Of a stretch of 64,000 nt of DNA, positions 48,648 to 63,134 are shown in pieces. Numbering within the stretch: position 1 is the first letter of the stretch; the number at the start of each line of letters is the position of its first letter. The stretch is from positions 6,971-70,970 of the forward strand of contig JAQUVI010000002.1 in NCBI GenBank assembly GCA_028693445.1, read 5' to 3'. Origin of the DNA: Candidatus Absconditabacteria bacterium. GTDB taxonomy: Bacteria > Patescibacteriota > Gracilibacteria > Absconditabacterales > Absconditicoccaceae. The position numbers and the translations under genes are program-made. Below the pieces are notes generated by a model. That model searched no databases. It was given only the letters and a program-made list of their open reading frames with translations, and was not told where the DNA came from.

Positions 48648-51600
48648 TTAATTATATAAAGTAAAAATTAATGTTCAATTGTATGTATCGGCTTTTTGCA
48701 TTGCTGGTATTGTTACTTTAAGTGATGGGTTGTTTCAGTATTTACCTATTATACATGAAGAACATTCTGGTGTTGGTTCTTTTGTGATGTAAGTATAAGA
48801 TCCTGTCATTGGTTTATATTCAGTTATTCATGAAGCAAGTCATATTCAAGAAGATGGTGATCAATCTATTGTTATTATATCATTGTTTGCTTTGAACTGT
48901 ATATTTTCTTGTCATATAGATAATGTTCAATTTGGATTTGTAAGATCTCCAGAAAGTCTAATAGTTGTATACCATCAAGTATATCATTTGGTGTCATAGA
49001 TTCGGAATGTGTTTTCTTCTCATGTAAAATGATATTCTCATGATTGTGTTGTTGTGCTTGAGGTGAATCAGGTTATATTTAATCAATATAGAGGTGTTCA
49101 AGCTGTTAGTTCTGGTAATTCAATACTAAAATTTCTACCTGTAGTTGCGGTATTATTGTTTTTGTCTGTTGCTGTTATATAATAAGAATAATTTCAATCT
49201 GGTAGGCATTGTTGATTGTTTGTCAATTGTCGTTTGTTTGTATCTATTTTGGCTAGATTTGATCTGTATAAATCTTCTATCTCTCATGAAGATAGAGCGC
49301 GTTTGTAAATACGGACTTCATCTATTTGTCATGAAAAATAATATTCAGGTGTCATACTTGATAAATTTAAAGCTCAAATTCTTATTTTATTAGGAGGATA
49401 TGTTCATAGATTTGATGGATTATTTGTAGAATACTGTATGTTATCTATGTATGCTATAGGATTACTAGATCATGAATATGTAGCACATATATGATGTCGT
49501 TTTCAATCATTGAGCGATCAAACACTGTTGGTTATATAATATTCATTAGAATTTCAATTAAATACAAATATACGAATAGTATTATTATTGTATACATAAA
49601 CATCTCTTCTTCATCAATTTTCATCTGTAAATCAAACAAATCCTGGTGTTTGTTGTGGGTTAGTATAATTTAATCGTCAACAAATAGTATAATCTAATCA
49701 AGAATATATTCGATTAATGTTTTCAATATAATTATTTCAATTGAATTTATAAGCTCATCAATATATTCAATTTCAAGTCCAAGTTAATCATCCAAATCAA
49801 GTTCCATCGTTTCCATATATAGAAAAATCTTTTATAATTTCTCAGGTAGTTTCACCTAAAGTAGCAACATTATCAAAATTCATCATCAAAACTAGTCAGC
49901 TATCGTAGAGTGATGTTTGTTGTCAATTTCGATTTTGTGTGAGTGATGACAGGTTTTCTTCCGTGATTTCTGTATCTATGATTATGGTGTTTCATGTAGT
50001 AGTTGAATTGTCTTCTAGGGTTTCTCATGTGAAGATTATGATTGGATCGTGTATGTCTTCTGAATATTCAAAAGTTCTTGTATTACTCCAATCTCATATA
50101 TTTCATAATAAATCTATAGATATTACTTTCCAATAGTAAGTTCATGGTTGTAAGTTTACTGTTGTTCATGTGTTTTGCGTGAATCAAGATGTATATATTG
50201 TAGAAAAATCAGAATTTGTTGAAAGTATATAATTGTAACTATCTGTACCAATTCCTGCATCTATACCAGTACTCCAAACTAATTGGATGTTTCATGTATC
50301 GAATAAAAATCATTCGCTTGGATTGATAAGATTTGGGGCTGATGGTCATAAAGTATCTAATGTTATGTTTTCCACAATATTGCTTGTTGTATTATCGAAA
50401 CTATCTTTGAAGCGTAGATAAATGATTTTGGTTTCATTTATTGATGATACTGATTGTGTTTTTGGTGTTGTACAAGATTGTCGATTATCTGGATCGATTC
50501 ATGTTCAGTAAGCCATTTGTATTCCTCAAATTCAACTATCTGTAGGACAGGTTATTTGTAATTCTAGAGTTGTGTCTGAAGTATAAGTGTTTCAATTATT
50601 TATACTAAAATTTCCTCAAGTTGGAGCTGTATTGTCATAGAGGTATGTTTGTATAGGTCATGTTCCTAAATTTCAAACTGTATCTTTTACTCTAAATTGT
50701 ATATTTATGTCTTGGTTTGGAGAGATGTTTTGTATTTGACAATAGATGTCTGTACCAGAGGCTGGGTATCGTGTTCATGTCAGATTATATTCACAAGATC
50801 ATGAATCTATTGCTACATTATCTGAAACATCTGCTTTGATAGATATGGTTCATTTATAATATAAATTAGATCAATTTTCTCCTGTTGTTCCTACTGTGAT
50901 ATATCAAGTTGAAACAGTTGGTGGTTCTGTTTCTTGTGTTAATAATATTTCGTCACTTACATATCATGTATCTATTCCATCTGTAAACATTGCATATACT
51001 GTTTTTGTTCATAATCATTCTGTTAGTTCTCGTTGGTGTGTTCAACTATAAGTAATCCAAGAAGCTGATTCTACATCGCCTGTAGAGTGTCAAAATTTCA
51101 TTTGAGTTGCTCATTCTACATTCATATTTAGTGTTACGTTTCTTGATTGAGTAGACTCATCATCATTGTTGATGACAAAATTTCCTGTTGTTGTACCTAT
51201 TGTAAAGTATGTGAAATGATTTGTTTCAAAAATTGTATATTTATCTCCGCTTCGTAAAGAAACTAATCCTGTGCCAAAATATTCTCGTTGTTTTCAATTT
51301 TGTGATGAATATATCTCCATAATTGTTCCTATCTCTTTTAATGGAGTTGGTATACGAACTTTTACATTTAGAGGACTCTCTGTGTTGTCTACAAAGAATA
51401 TTTGTTCTCATGATGTTCATACAGATACAATATTATCTTTTGTATTATTTATCAAACTGAAAGCAGTTATTTCTGTTTCTATTTTTGGTGTTTCAACGAT
51501 TCATGAAAAATTTCAGTCTAATGTCTGTACATAAAAACATCAAGGAAATTCTACATTAACTTTGTTTCCTTCTATATATCAAGTTGATTGAAAAAATATT

Positions 51601-54600
51601 GGTATTTGTGGGCACACATTGTTGGTGTTTCTGAAATTTAATGGTTTATCTCAAAAAAGTCAATCTATAGTTTGGATATATTCTTTATTTGTAAATGCAT
51701 CAATAATTATTCCTGTGTCTGCCGTATTTGGAATTATTACAAACTGGGATGATTCTATTATAAAAGATCAACTTTCTGATTCAGATTGATTGTTTAATAA
51801 ATCATAAGAAAATATTTTTCGTGTATATATATCTTCTATTAATCAAGATATTGTAATTCATGTGTTTATTGTTATTCCGCTTATTAATAATAGATCGCTT
51901 GAATTGTATATTTCATATCTATATCAAGATATTCAGATTCCTAGTCAATCATTTCCAGATCGGCTCAATATAATATTTTCTCATTCATCAAAAACTGATT
52001 GATTCTCTGGTCAAATTAGATTTATGTTTGGTCATTGTTTATCTATATTTATAACCACAGAAGTTTTTATTGTTTCATCGGTATTGAGATTGTCTGTAGA
52101 ATAATATCTGATTTGTTTGCTTGTTACTTCATTAATATTTCCTGTTACGAGAATAGATGCACCTAATATATTAGGAGTACATGTTCATCCAGAAGTAGTG
52201 ATACAATAATAAGTATTTGCTACACCTGCTCATGCATCAGTAGGTGATAATGTAACTGTTTGATCGCTATTTGTTCGTGTACTACTTGCGTTATTTGTAG
52301 TAACTGGAGCAGTAGCATCATAAGTATATGTTTTGAGAGATGATGTACCTGTGGTTCATAAATTATCCTTTGCTCTCATAAGTATCTGAAGATTGGTTGC
52401 TGGGGAAATATTTGTTATTTGACAATATCATCCTGCATATGTTGATGCAGTCCAAGAAGAACCATTGTTTAATGAATATTCACATGTGCTATTGTTTATA
52501 TCAGATCATGCATCGGTAGCTGTAGATTGGATACTGATGGTTCCTTTATAGTATGTTGTATATGTTGTACCTGCATAGATGGCTGGTAGTCCTATACTAG
52601 GAGCAGTGTTGTCGTATGTGAAATTACTTTGAAGACTTGTTCATGTATTGTTTGCTTGATCTTTGACTAATAATTTGATATTGAAACTAGCTGCTGGATT
52701 GTAGCTGTTGTACATACAATACGAAGCATCTTGAGTAACTCATGCATTTGTAAATGCAGCAGAATTGATACTTCTCATACAACTTGAAGCTAATATACCT
52801 GCTCATATATCTGATATAGATGATCTAAGATTGATAGCTCATTTGAAATAGACACCAAAATTTATTCCACCGTAAATTGCTGGAGCAGTGATAGAAGGAT
52901 CGGACATATCTATCTTATATAGTTGTTTATTTATAGTTTCTGTGTTTCAAAGTGAGTCGGTACTATAGAAACAAATAGTTCTTTCTATTGCTTGTGATGC
53001 TGTTCCATTTACAGAAATTGCTGTGGGATATGTATAACTAGTAAATCATCAAGCACTACAAGCTACATCACCAGCTAGTGATTTATAAAATAATGATACT
53101 CATTTTACTCATGCATCAGTACCAGTTAGTGTAAATGTGAGATTAGTATTTCTTCGATTACTATTTGTATCTGAGATAGTTGAAGTTGGAGCTAATGTAT
53201 CTTTGGTATAAATTTCTGTTTCTACTGCAGCAACATTACAATTATTTAATGCATCACATGAAATGGCTTTGAGAGTAGTAGTAGCTGAGAATGATTGATT
53301 AGACCAAATTGTGCCAGTAGAACTAGGATCAACTCAACCAGTACTAAATCTAATTTGAGTTCAACCAGCTCATACAGTACAAGTAACTGCTATAGTTCAT
53401 GAAAAATATTGGCTAGCTGTACATGTGGGAGCTTCAGTAGGAGAGGTAGTATCAATTCCTCATCGATATACCGTTATATTTACTGTAGAGTTTTCATTAT
53501 CTTTTAATTGTACAATACAAGAATCATTACCTAATTGAGAAGTGTTTGGAGTATAAGTAATATTATCTCAAACGACTGAACATACTCATTTGGTTCATTG
53601 AGTTATGATTGTATTATAAGTTATGCTTGTATTTCCACATGATCATTCGCTTGCCGATGAAAGGGTTTTCCAATTAACTGTTCTAGTTGTGTTTCCTACA
53701 GAATTATGTCCTGTAAAATTAGAAGCAGTAGGAGTAGTATTATTAAATGTATATGTAGCGGTTTTGTAAGAAGAAGTACCAAGACTATCTCTTACATAAC
53801 CAGTTCTAACTTGAGCTCAAGGTTGTTGAGCGGTTATACTTGTACTGGTAGTGGTATTCCAAGTAGATCAATTGAAACTATAAGGAGTAGCGTGCAATCA
53901 AACTCAAGCTCAATCACTAGCAGCTGTAATAGATAAGGTGCCAGCAGTACATTCGGGTCACGAAGCGTTTGCAAAGGTGAATGTAGGAGCAACGGTATCA
54001 ATTTTTGATGTATATGTACTAGTATTACTAGATTGTCATCAATTATTATCTTTGGCATATGCATACCATGTTGTCCCATTAAGATCACTTGTATGTGTAT
54101 AACAACTATTACTATTGCTTGCTACTGTCGATCATGTATACGTTGTTCATCATATAACAAAATAAGCTGTTACATTACCTCATCAAGTATCACTAACGGT
54201 AGCACAAAATTGACGATCAGTTGTTCGTGTATTATTTGCTGGCTTAATTAATGTAGGAATTGCAGGAGCAATATTGTTCCAGGTAGCAGTAGCTATAGCA
54301 CAATTAGATCCTGATCATTGAGGATCAAAAGCTTTATAAGAGTAAACGATAGAATTAGGTTCAGATTGAGCAGGAGCAGTATAAGTAGAAGAAGTAGCTC
54401 AAAAAATAATACCAGGAATATGACAAGTATCTCCAATATATCGTTCATAAGTTAAATCGATTATAGCTCAAGGATCACTAGCATTAGAAGTGAGTAATAT
54501 ATTAGAACCTTCATTAGCAGAATTACTTACATTGCTAGCAGTAGGAGCAACATTATTTCGTGTGTATGTAGCAGATTTTGATAATTCGTTTCAAGCATTG

Positions 54601-57600
54601 TCTCTTACTTTTGCTCGTATTGTTGTAGAAGTTGGTTCGGATTGAACTGTTAAACTATATGTTGCGCTAGATATCCAAGATCATCGTGTAGATCAGTTTG
54701 TGCTAAATGAGTAAGGTGTAGATGGTAGTCCAGATGTTCAACCATTTGCACTAGTTATTGTAAGAGATCATGCAGATCATTCATTACCTGCTGCATTGTT
54801 AAATGTAAATGTAGGAGCAGTAGTATCATAAATAATAGTATCACTGATAGTAGCAGTAGATCGGTTACCAGGAGTATCTTTATATTTTACGTAAACTGTT
54901 TTAGTACCATTAGTTGTTGTACAACCGGCATTGGCTTGATTTGTGATGTTGAAAGATTTGGTGGTAGAATAAGTTTCTGCAGTACTTCGGGTACTATTGT
55001 TACAAGAAAATTGCATCTGTGTGACGCCATTGGTATCAGAAGCAGAGAGTGTAAGTGTTGTGGAAGCATTGTTGGTAGCAGCAGCTCATCAGTTGATAGA
55101 AATGGTACCAGTAGGAGCGGTAGTATCTTTTTTGATATAGTAAGCAGCAGAAGTAGCACCAGTTCATCAGGTATCAAAAACTCTCATCCTAAAATCAGTA
55201 GTTCACTGAGCAGGGGTAAATGCTGGTGTAGTTAATGATACAGAAACAGTGTCAGACCAAGTACCTCATCAGTTAGTAGAATATTGGACTTTGGTTTTGA
55301 TAGAAGGAGTAGCGGTATTGGTAGCAGTACATGTTATGGTGCCGGCATAATTACCAGTCACATTACTTGTGAAATTGGTACAAGTAACAGTAGGAGCAGC
55401 TGGAGCAGTTGTATCTTTTTTTATAATAAATGTATTTGAATTAGTAGGTCCTCATCAGGTATCGCTAATTCTCATTATAACATTTGTTGTGGTATTTGCT
55501 GTTGGAGTAAAAGAAAATGATAAATTATTTGAGTTGTTTGTTCGAGTACTTCAACCGTTTGTAGAATAAGCGACAGCAGTTCTTGTTGAAGGAGTAGCGG
55601 TATCGTTGATACTACAGGTGGTGCTTCAAGCATAATTACTTCGTACATTACTGGTGAAATTTGTACAAGATAACGTAGGAGCAGGAGGAGCAGTAGTATC
55701 TTTTTTTATAATAAATGTGTTTGAATTAGTAGGTCCTCATCAGGTATCACTAATTCTCATTATAACATTTGTTGTGGTATTTGTTGTTGGAGTAAAAGAA
55801 AATGACAAACTATTTGCATTGTCTGTTCGAGTGCTTCAACCGTTTGTAGAATAAGCGACAGCAGTTCTTGTTGAAGGAGTAGCGGTATCATTGATACTAC
55901 AGGTGGTGCTTCAAGCATAATTACTTCGTACATTACTGGTGAAATTTGTACAAGATAACGTAGGAGTAGGAGGAGCTGCATTATCTTGAGTAGAGAAAGT
56001 ACTAGAACTCCAAGCAGAGGTATTACCAAAAGAATCTTGGGATCTTACGAAATAATAATAGATCTGTCAGTTAGATAACGAAGAGAAAGTTGTAGAGTTA
56101 GAACTCCAAGTTGATTCTGTACAAGAAGTGGTTGTATTGGTAGTATTTCTACAAAATTTGTATTGAACACCACCGACTCAAGCATCAGTAACGGTAGTAG
56201 AAGAAACAGTATTAGAAGTTCAAGCTGTATAGGTAGGTTCAGCAACCATAGCAGGTACAGGAGGAGCAGTAAGATCTTTGGTATAAGTTCTAGTAGTTGC
56301 GGTAGCGTAACAATTGTTAACGGCATCACAAGAGATAGCTTTGAGAGTGGTAGTAGCGGAGAATGATTGGTTGGATCGGATTGGTGAAGAAGTAGTAGGA
56401 GTCGTACCGTTGGTAGTATATCTTACGACGGTTCCTCAAGCTCAAGCAGTACAAGTAACAGCTAATGAACTAGAAAAATAAGCATTAGCAGTACAAGTAG
56501 GAGCAGCAGTAGGAGCAACGGTATCATAAATAGTAGAGATAGTATTGGAAGCAGTATTATTATTACCAGCAGCATCAGTAGCTTTTCAAGCAGCTACATT
56601 GGTAGAGACAGTACCTTGTCAAGAAGGGGTGATAGTCCATCTATAAACAGTAGAACTAACAGCGGTAAAATTTGAAATAGTTCAATTAGTTACAGAAACA
56701 TCACTACTAATAAAATTAGAAGTAGCCTCACTAAAAGTACCAGTTACGATAAAACTAGCTCAATTGAAATATGATCATACTGTACTTGTTAGAGATAATG
56801 TAGGACCAACAGTATCTATTGAAAAAGATCTGCTTTGTGTTGTTGATATATTACCAACATTGTCTATGCTATATGATTCTACTGTACATTTATTTGTTCA
56901 TTGTGTTGTGCAATAATTTGATATATCTATTGTAATTGATCAACTACAAGTTCTATCTGTTCGTCACAGTGATTGAGTTCAATTGTTTAATATTCTATAT
57001 TTACATGCTCATAATCAACTCCTTGTATCTGTATCAGAAAATGAAATATTAAAATCTGTTCTATATAAACTTCATGCTGAAGGTTCTGTTATTGATGTAG
57101 TAGGATTTGTTCAATCTATTTTTATTCGAAGCCATAGATTTGAATATCAAACTCAATTTACAGCAGTATCATATCAATATACATTTAATCTATAATCATA
57201 ATCTGGTATAGTAGATTTTATTGATGATTTTCGTCTTCTTTTAATATCGTCGTCTATACAACTTCAATCTAAATCAACACAATCTGAACTATAAATATCT
57301 ATATAATCATCATAGATCATCCAATCTGTTTGAATACCACCTCTATTATATGATTTTATTTCATTTGGTGCTCATCAACAACCATTTGGGGTACATCATC
57401 ATTTGTTGAATCAAAAATACTGGCTATGCATTTCAAAATTGTCAGAGTGTGTTATATCTATCCATAATTCTGATCATGCCTTAAACCAATAATCAGTTCA
57501 ATTTATATATGAATGTCATGAAATACTTCAAAATCAAACATATGTAGGATTGACAGTATCAACTGTGAAGCTTGTACATGTTCAAATTGATATATTTGAT

Positions 57601-60278
57601 AATGCATCTTTTGATTGTATTTTCCAAGAATATGATGAACCATTTGTTAGTGTTGTAACAGTGGTGCCTGTTGTATATACTAGTTTTGAAGTCATAAAAT
57701 TACTACAAGTTGTTCATGCATATAATAATACGGTATATCAACTTAATGTACTACATCATTGTTCTGTACTTGGATTCCAACTAAATGTGGGATTTGTTGT
57801 GTTTACATATCAATAATTTGATGGACTAATTTTTACTGCTGTAGTAGGTCAAGCTTTGTCTATATTGTAATTACTACTTGTTTTTATTGTTTCAGTATTT
57901 CATAAGTTATCTATTGACCTATAACAAACTTTTCTTTGAGTATATGCTCAGGCTGTACCATTGATAGAGAAAGTAGAAGAATATGTGGATAAATAATCTG
58001 TATTACAACTAGTTGATGTTGTTACGATTTTATATTGTCTAGTACTACATCAAGCACCAGAATCTGAACATGTTAGAGCAATAGAAGGGTTTATTGCTGT
58101 ACAGATAGCTCAGTTTGGAGAAATTGATGTAGTAGGTGCAGTGGCATCATAATAATAATTATCAGTTGTTCAATATCTGTAAAGAGTTGAAACTAATGCT
58201 ATATCATTTTTGAATTTTGTTATTAGTTCTTCTTCTATTGGAATTATTCATCCATTATCTACAAGCAAACGAAATCTTATAGAAAAATTATTTCTAGTAG
58301 AATAAATTGTGGAACAAGTTGTTGGATTACTTAAAAAACTCATGATAGTTGTATTTCGTATTCATCAATTTATTTGATAATAACAATCAACTGGTAGTTC
58401 ATCACTTCTCAGAATAAAATTTTCGTTTAATGTAATACTTCATTTGAAATAATTATTGTAATATGTACCAGCGGATATATATGAAAAATGATTTGTAGGT
58501 ACGATAACTATATTTGTTCCTGATTTTTCTTGTACCTCAAATATTCATAAATTTCCCCATATTCTTCAATCTTTTGATGAATACATTTTGATATTATCTC
58601 AGGATTTATATCCATCTACTGGTATTTCTACTGTTGCATATACAGAATCTCCACTTGTGTTTTCTAGTTGTAGTCATTTTTCCAATGATCATATTTTGAT
58701 AGTATTTGCACTTCTTATTCTTCCTCAAGACATTGAAAATCAATGTTGTGTATCTTTTTGTGGTGCTATAATTATTCAACTATATAATTTACCATCATCT
58801 GTTTTGAATATTGTACCTTCAGGGATGTCTACTTTGATTCTTTCGTCTAAAGATTCTAATGTGACTGCAACAGGTAATTTTCAATTGCTTTCTCATAAGT
58901 CCAAAGACGTTTTTCATTTATACTTATTTTCTTGTTTATTGAAGCCTTTCCAAATAAATTCTGATTCTGCTATGTCTTTTTGAGGTTTGACTTTTGCTGG
59001 ATGATTGGTTGCAGAAAATTCTTTTTTGAGTCTTATTTTTTGGTTTATTTCAGATTCATCTTTGGTTTTTTCTGATTTTTTTTGTAATAATGATAAAATT
59101 TCTCATCGTTCTTCATCTATAGATGGTTCTTGTATGTTTTCTCAAGTTTGTTGTATTTCTGATTCTAAAATTTCTTCGATACTTCAAGTTTCTGATATTG
59201 TTTGTTCTGTTGATTCTAAATTTTTTATATCTCAAGTCTGATTTGATATTTTTTCTTCTATATCTGTTTTGTAAAAATTCGAATTGATTACTAAATTATC
59301 AAAATCATCCATATAGATTGCAAATCTTCTTTGATCGTAACTCTTGATGTTGTTTATTATATTTTTGTTGGTATTTATATATATTCAATAATTATTTCCT
59401 GTATGCGTTCATCAATTTCAATCTATTGCTCATTCCAATATAAGATTTTCTATAATGTTGTTTTGTCAGGAAGTAATTTTGATTGTGGCTCATAAATGAT
59501 CTGTGGTATACAATGCTGTTGTTCATGATAATCATATGATTACTGTACAATTTTCGTTTATTTTGATCATGTAATCAAAAATATATGTTCCAGAGTTTAA
59601 TACATAGATAGTATTTCATCAAGGATATTCTGGTAATATGTTTTTTCATCAATTTAGATATATTATGTCTGATTCTCAATGTGAACAAATATTTTCATCT
59701 AGATAAGTATCTCATGAATAATACTGTTCAATTATATATGATAATGTATTTTCCAAAATCTGATTAGTTTGTTCGTCGTATCATGTATTATTTCAAGTTA
59801 ATTGATTATCTCCGCTTCATTGATTGTCTCAAGTTCATTGATTTTTTCAGGTTCACTGATTGTTCCCGGTTCACTGGTTATTTCAAGTTCATTGATTATT
59901 ATGTCAAGTTGTATGAGTGTGTCATTGATTATTTTTATCGTCTTTTTGGGTTTTTCATTTATCTTTTTTTTCTAAATTTTCTTGTATCTTTTTGAAAAAA
60001 TCAAAAAAAGAACTACTAGTTTCTTGTATTTTCTGTGGTTGTGTTGTTTCGGTTTGTGTTGTTTCTGATGTATTTGTGTTTTGTAAAAGAGGAACCATTC
60101 ATCGGTTTTGTAATTCTTGACTTAGATTTTGTGGTATGTTTTCTTCTTGAGCTTTGATTTTTTCTATAAAATTTCCTTTAAAAAATATAATTAACAAAAA
60201 AATTGGTAATGAATAGAAAAATATTCATAACGCTCAGCGTAATACCTTATTGTGTTTTAACCGGTTTTCATGGCTCAT
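48648..60278 (-). CDS. Giant Ig-like/LamG multidomain surface protein (3,876 aa)
   Basis: One open frame of 3,877 codons runs from ATG 60278 to TAA 48648 when TGA is read as glycine; segments I translated at both ends and in the middle have no TAA or TAG. After a short charged start and a membrane segment (about residues 16-34) come: a N-N-Q-G-T-G-type hexapeptide run; a beta-helix-like stretch (NNYGIYINTNKNIINNI); a CHB_HEX_C-like module (VRYTTNGTTPTTSSP); and many Ig/FN3-like modules separated by linkers such as DTTAPTFTF and DNTAPS. A LamG/concanavalin domain (HHICATYSGS, FSGQIDEVRIYKRALSSGEI) lies near the C-terminus. The final domain ends KADTYNGTLIFTLYN, resembling WxL-type wall-binding domains. 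It is probably a surface adhesin used in host attachment (inferred). Confidence 0.93.
55369..55938. repeat. Tandem 285-nt duplication inside the giant gene
   Basis: Two copies of a 95-aa module, 285 nt apart, are almost identical over nearly the whole length, far closer than any other module pair in the protein. Both start near ALSC(A/T)NFTSNV and end at GPTNSNTFIIKKDTT. This points to a recent internal duplication or gene conversion. Confidence 0.85.
59791..59906. repeat. Codon-level repeat encoding (N)NQGTG hexapeptides
   Basis: About six copies of an 18-nt unit encode Asn-Asn-Gln-Gly-Thr-Gly (with Ser or Lys variants), mostly with TGA glycines. It sits between the N-terminal membrane segment and the first folded domain, as a flexible stalk-like linker. 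Confidence 0.8.
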
Positions 60279-60360
60279 AAACAGATTCCAAGTTACGCTA
60301 AAAATTGATAACATTTATATATCAAAATTACCCTTAAAAACAACATTTTAATATCAAAAA

Positions 60361-60380
60361 AACCCCACTTTTGTGAGGTT
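60361..60380 (-). terminator. Rho-independent terminator of clpC
   Basis: Stem AACCTCAC/GTGGGGTT on the minus strand with a T run, 57 nt beyond the clpC stop. It separates clpC from the giant gene. Confidence 0.75.
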
Positions 60381-60436
60381 TGTTATATAATCATTTTAGA
60401 CATATTATCGCTTTTTGTCAAAAACTGTCAAGTTGT

Positions 60437-63016
60437 TTACTTTTTTTGTAAAAGATGTTTGATAATTTCTGGTTCGATTACATCTTGGATATATCTTTCG
60501 ATAGGTCTTGCTCAGTATTGAGGATCATAGATTTTATCTACCATTTCTTGTATTTTTTTATCGTTATATTTTGGAATTTTTACATCTTGTTGATCTTTCC
60601 ATGCTGCAAGGAATTCATTAAGTCTGATTTTCATAATATCTTTGAGCATTGATTTGTTGAGATGTCTAAACACTATTTTATAATCAATTCTATTTATAAG
60701 TTCTGGTGAAAGGTAGTTTTTGAGTTCTTCTAATACTCTAGTTTTGATGTCTTGGAAATGTTGTTCGTCGATTTCAGTAGCTGTACCTCAAGCAGAGAAT
60801 CAGATTTTTGTTTGTTTTTTGCTAAATTCATCAGATCCGATATTTGAAGTCATAATTATAATTGTACTTTTGAAGTCAACAATTCTTCATTTACTATCTT
60901 TTAGAAGTCCTTCGTCAAGAATTTGAAGTAATATATTTAACACATCAGGAGAAGCTTTTTCTATTTCATCGAAGAGAATAACTGAATATGGTTTTCTTCT
61001 GATTGCTTCCGTAAGATTTCCTCCTTCATCATAACCTACGTATCAAGCAGGGGATCAAATAAGTTTGGAAACAGAATATTTTTCCATAAATTCAGACATA
61101 TCAAATCTAATCAATGCTTGTTCATCGCCAAAATATTCTTTTGCTATAAGTTTTGCCAAAAATGTTTTACCTACACCGCTTGGTCCTAGGAATAAAAATG
61201 ATCCCATAGGTTTTGTTTTTTGAACGACAGAAAGTCTGCTTCTTGTAAGTGTTTTTACAATAGATTCAACTGCTTCATTTTGTCCTACAATATGTGTTTT
61301 CAAAATAAAATCCAATCTTCTTAATTTATCTATTTCTGATTCGTTTACGATATTTGATGGGATTCCTAGTTTTTCTGCTAACACAACTCATATATCTTCT
61401 CTTTTGATACTTGGTCTAAGATGAGTTGGTATATTTTTTTGAGTTCTCATCAAAAGCATTTCTTTTTTGATATTTTCTTCTTGTTCTTTGAGTGCAGCAG
61501 CACCGAAGTAATCTTGTTTTTCTATAGCTACTTCAATTTTTTTCTGAATATTTTGTATAGCTTCTTCTTGTTTTTTATAATCTTCATCGTTTTCCAATTT
61601 ACCAGTCATTGTAGATTTTTTTGCACAAGCTTCATCTATAAGATCCAATGCTTTATCTGGTAAATGTTTATTGAGAATATATCTTTTACTAAGATTGATC
61701 GCATAATCAAAACATCATTCTTCTATATGTACTCCATGAAAATCTTCGTAAGTTTGTTGAAGACCCAAAAGAATTTGTTTGGTATCTTGATTATTTGGTT
61801 CGTTTACTATAACCTCTTGAAATCTTCTTTTGAGAGCAGCATCTTTTTCTATATGTTTTTGAAATTCATTGAATGTTGTAGCTCAAATAAGTTTGATTTT
61901 ACCTCTAGAAAGAAGCGGTTTAATCATTTGGGCAGCATCATTGTTTTCTTGTCAACCAGCTCAAATAATAGTATGAATTTCATCTATAAATAATATAATA
62001 TTGTTTAGTGGATCTGTTGCCTCTTCCAAAATTGCTTTCATTCTAGATTCAAATTCTCATCTATATTTTGTACCTGCAACGATAGTTCACATATCTATCA
62101 TAAAGATTTTTTTATTTTTGAGTTTTTCAGGGACATCGCCTGCAACAATTTTTTGTGCAAGTCATTCTACGACAGCTGTTTTACCAACTCAAGCTTCTCA
62201 TATCAAAAGTGGATTATTTTTATTTTTTCTCAAAAGAGTATAAATAATCTGATTTATTTCATTGTTTCTTCATATAATTGGATCAATTAAATGATCTTTT
62301 ACTTCTTTGGTAAGATCAGTTCCAAAGTATTCTATTGTCATTTTCTTTTCTTCTTTTTTTGTCGTTTTGGTTGTGCTGTCACCTATACTTGATTCGTTTT
62401 TATCCATAATTTCTTTATCTACTTCATCAAGTAGCATATTAATTTGTCATAATTCGTCAAATGTTTTGATATCCATAATTTCGATATTTTTTGGAGATAA
62501 ATGTAATTTCTTGAAAAGTTTATCCAAAATATCCAAAAAAGCAAATAGTCATTGTTTGATTACGATAGGATTATTAGCTATGTTTTCACAGTTATTGATT
62601 AGATTATCTATACTTATGTTGTTGCTGATAAGCTGTTTTTTAAATCTACTAGACAAATTGATCAATGAAATGCTTAATAAGTCTATAATGGATATTTTGG
62701 TATCATTAGTATTTACATATTCTTTAATTTGTGTGTAAATTTTTTTTGTGAAACTTAAATATACGTCATTACTTTTTGTTGTTGTTGATACATTTTGTAT
62801 GTTGTTTTTTGATGTTATTTCTTGAATTGAATTTTCTTTTATACCTGTAATTGCCAAAAATATATCATTATAATTTGATGTTTTGATATAATGATGTATT
62901 CATAAAAATAGGTCATCACCGTTGATATATTTGTGTTTCTGATTCTGAGCAAAATTGTTTGCATAAAATAAACTTGTAACAGATTCTTTGCTGAGTATTT
63001 TTTGTTGATTTATCAT
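60437..63016 (-). CDS. clpC: ClpC-type AAA+ ATPase unfoldase
   Basis: This 859-aa class I Clp ATPase has an N-terminal Clp-R domain (weakly conserved). The first AAA module has Walker [16 protein letters not shown] and [13 protein letters not shown]. The middle part is a UVR-type coiled segment ([30 protein letters not shown]). The second AAA has Walker [26 protein letters not shown] and an NRIDYKIVF sensor region. It unfolds proteins for ClpP or acts as disaggregase. The UVR segment argues for ClpC rather than ClpB. No ClpP is in the window. Confidence 0.94.
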
Positions 63017-63134
63017 ATTTTTATGCTGATTTTGAATAAATAATTATCGTGAATTTTTATTCTATATTTTTGTATTGTAATTTCAATATTTTTGTTTAAT
63101 TTTTAGTTGTTTAAGTTGTTGAATCGATAATTTT

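Noticed and set aside
55369-55854. Plus-strand open frames (about 66 codons each) within the giant gene region.
   Set aside because: They are the antisense shadow of the duplicated module. The minus frame is open for 3,877 codons and has real domain motifs.
48648-60278. A run of many small separate genes or a pseudogene array, as standard code would suggest.
   Set aside because: Under UGA=Gly the frame is one continuous gene with the same frame at both ends and coherent domain order. The breaks are all TGA.
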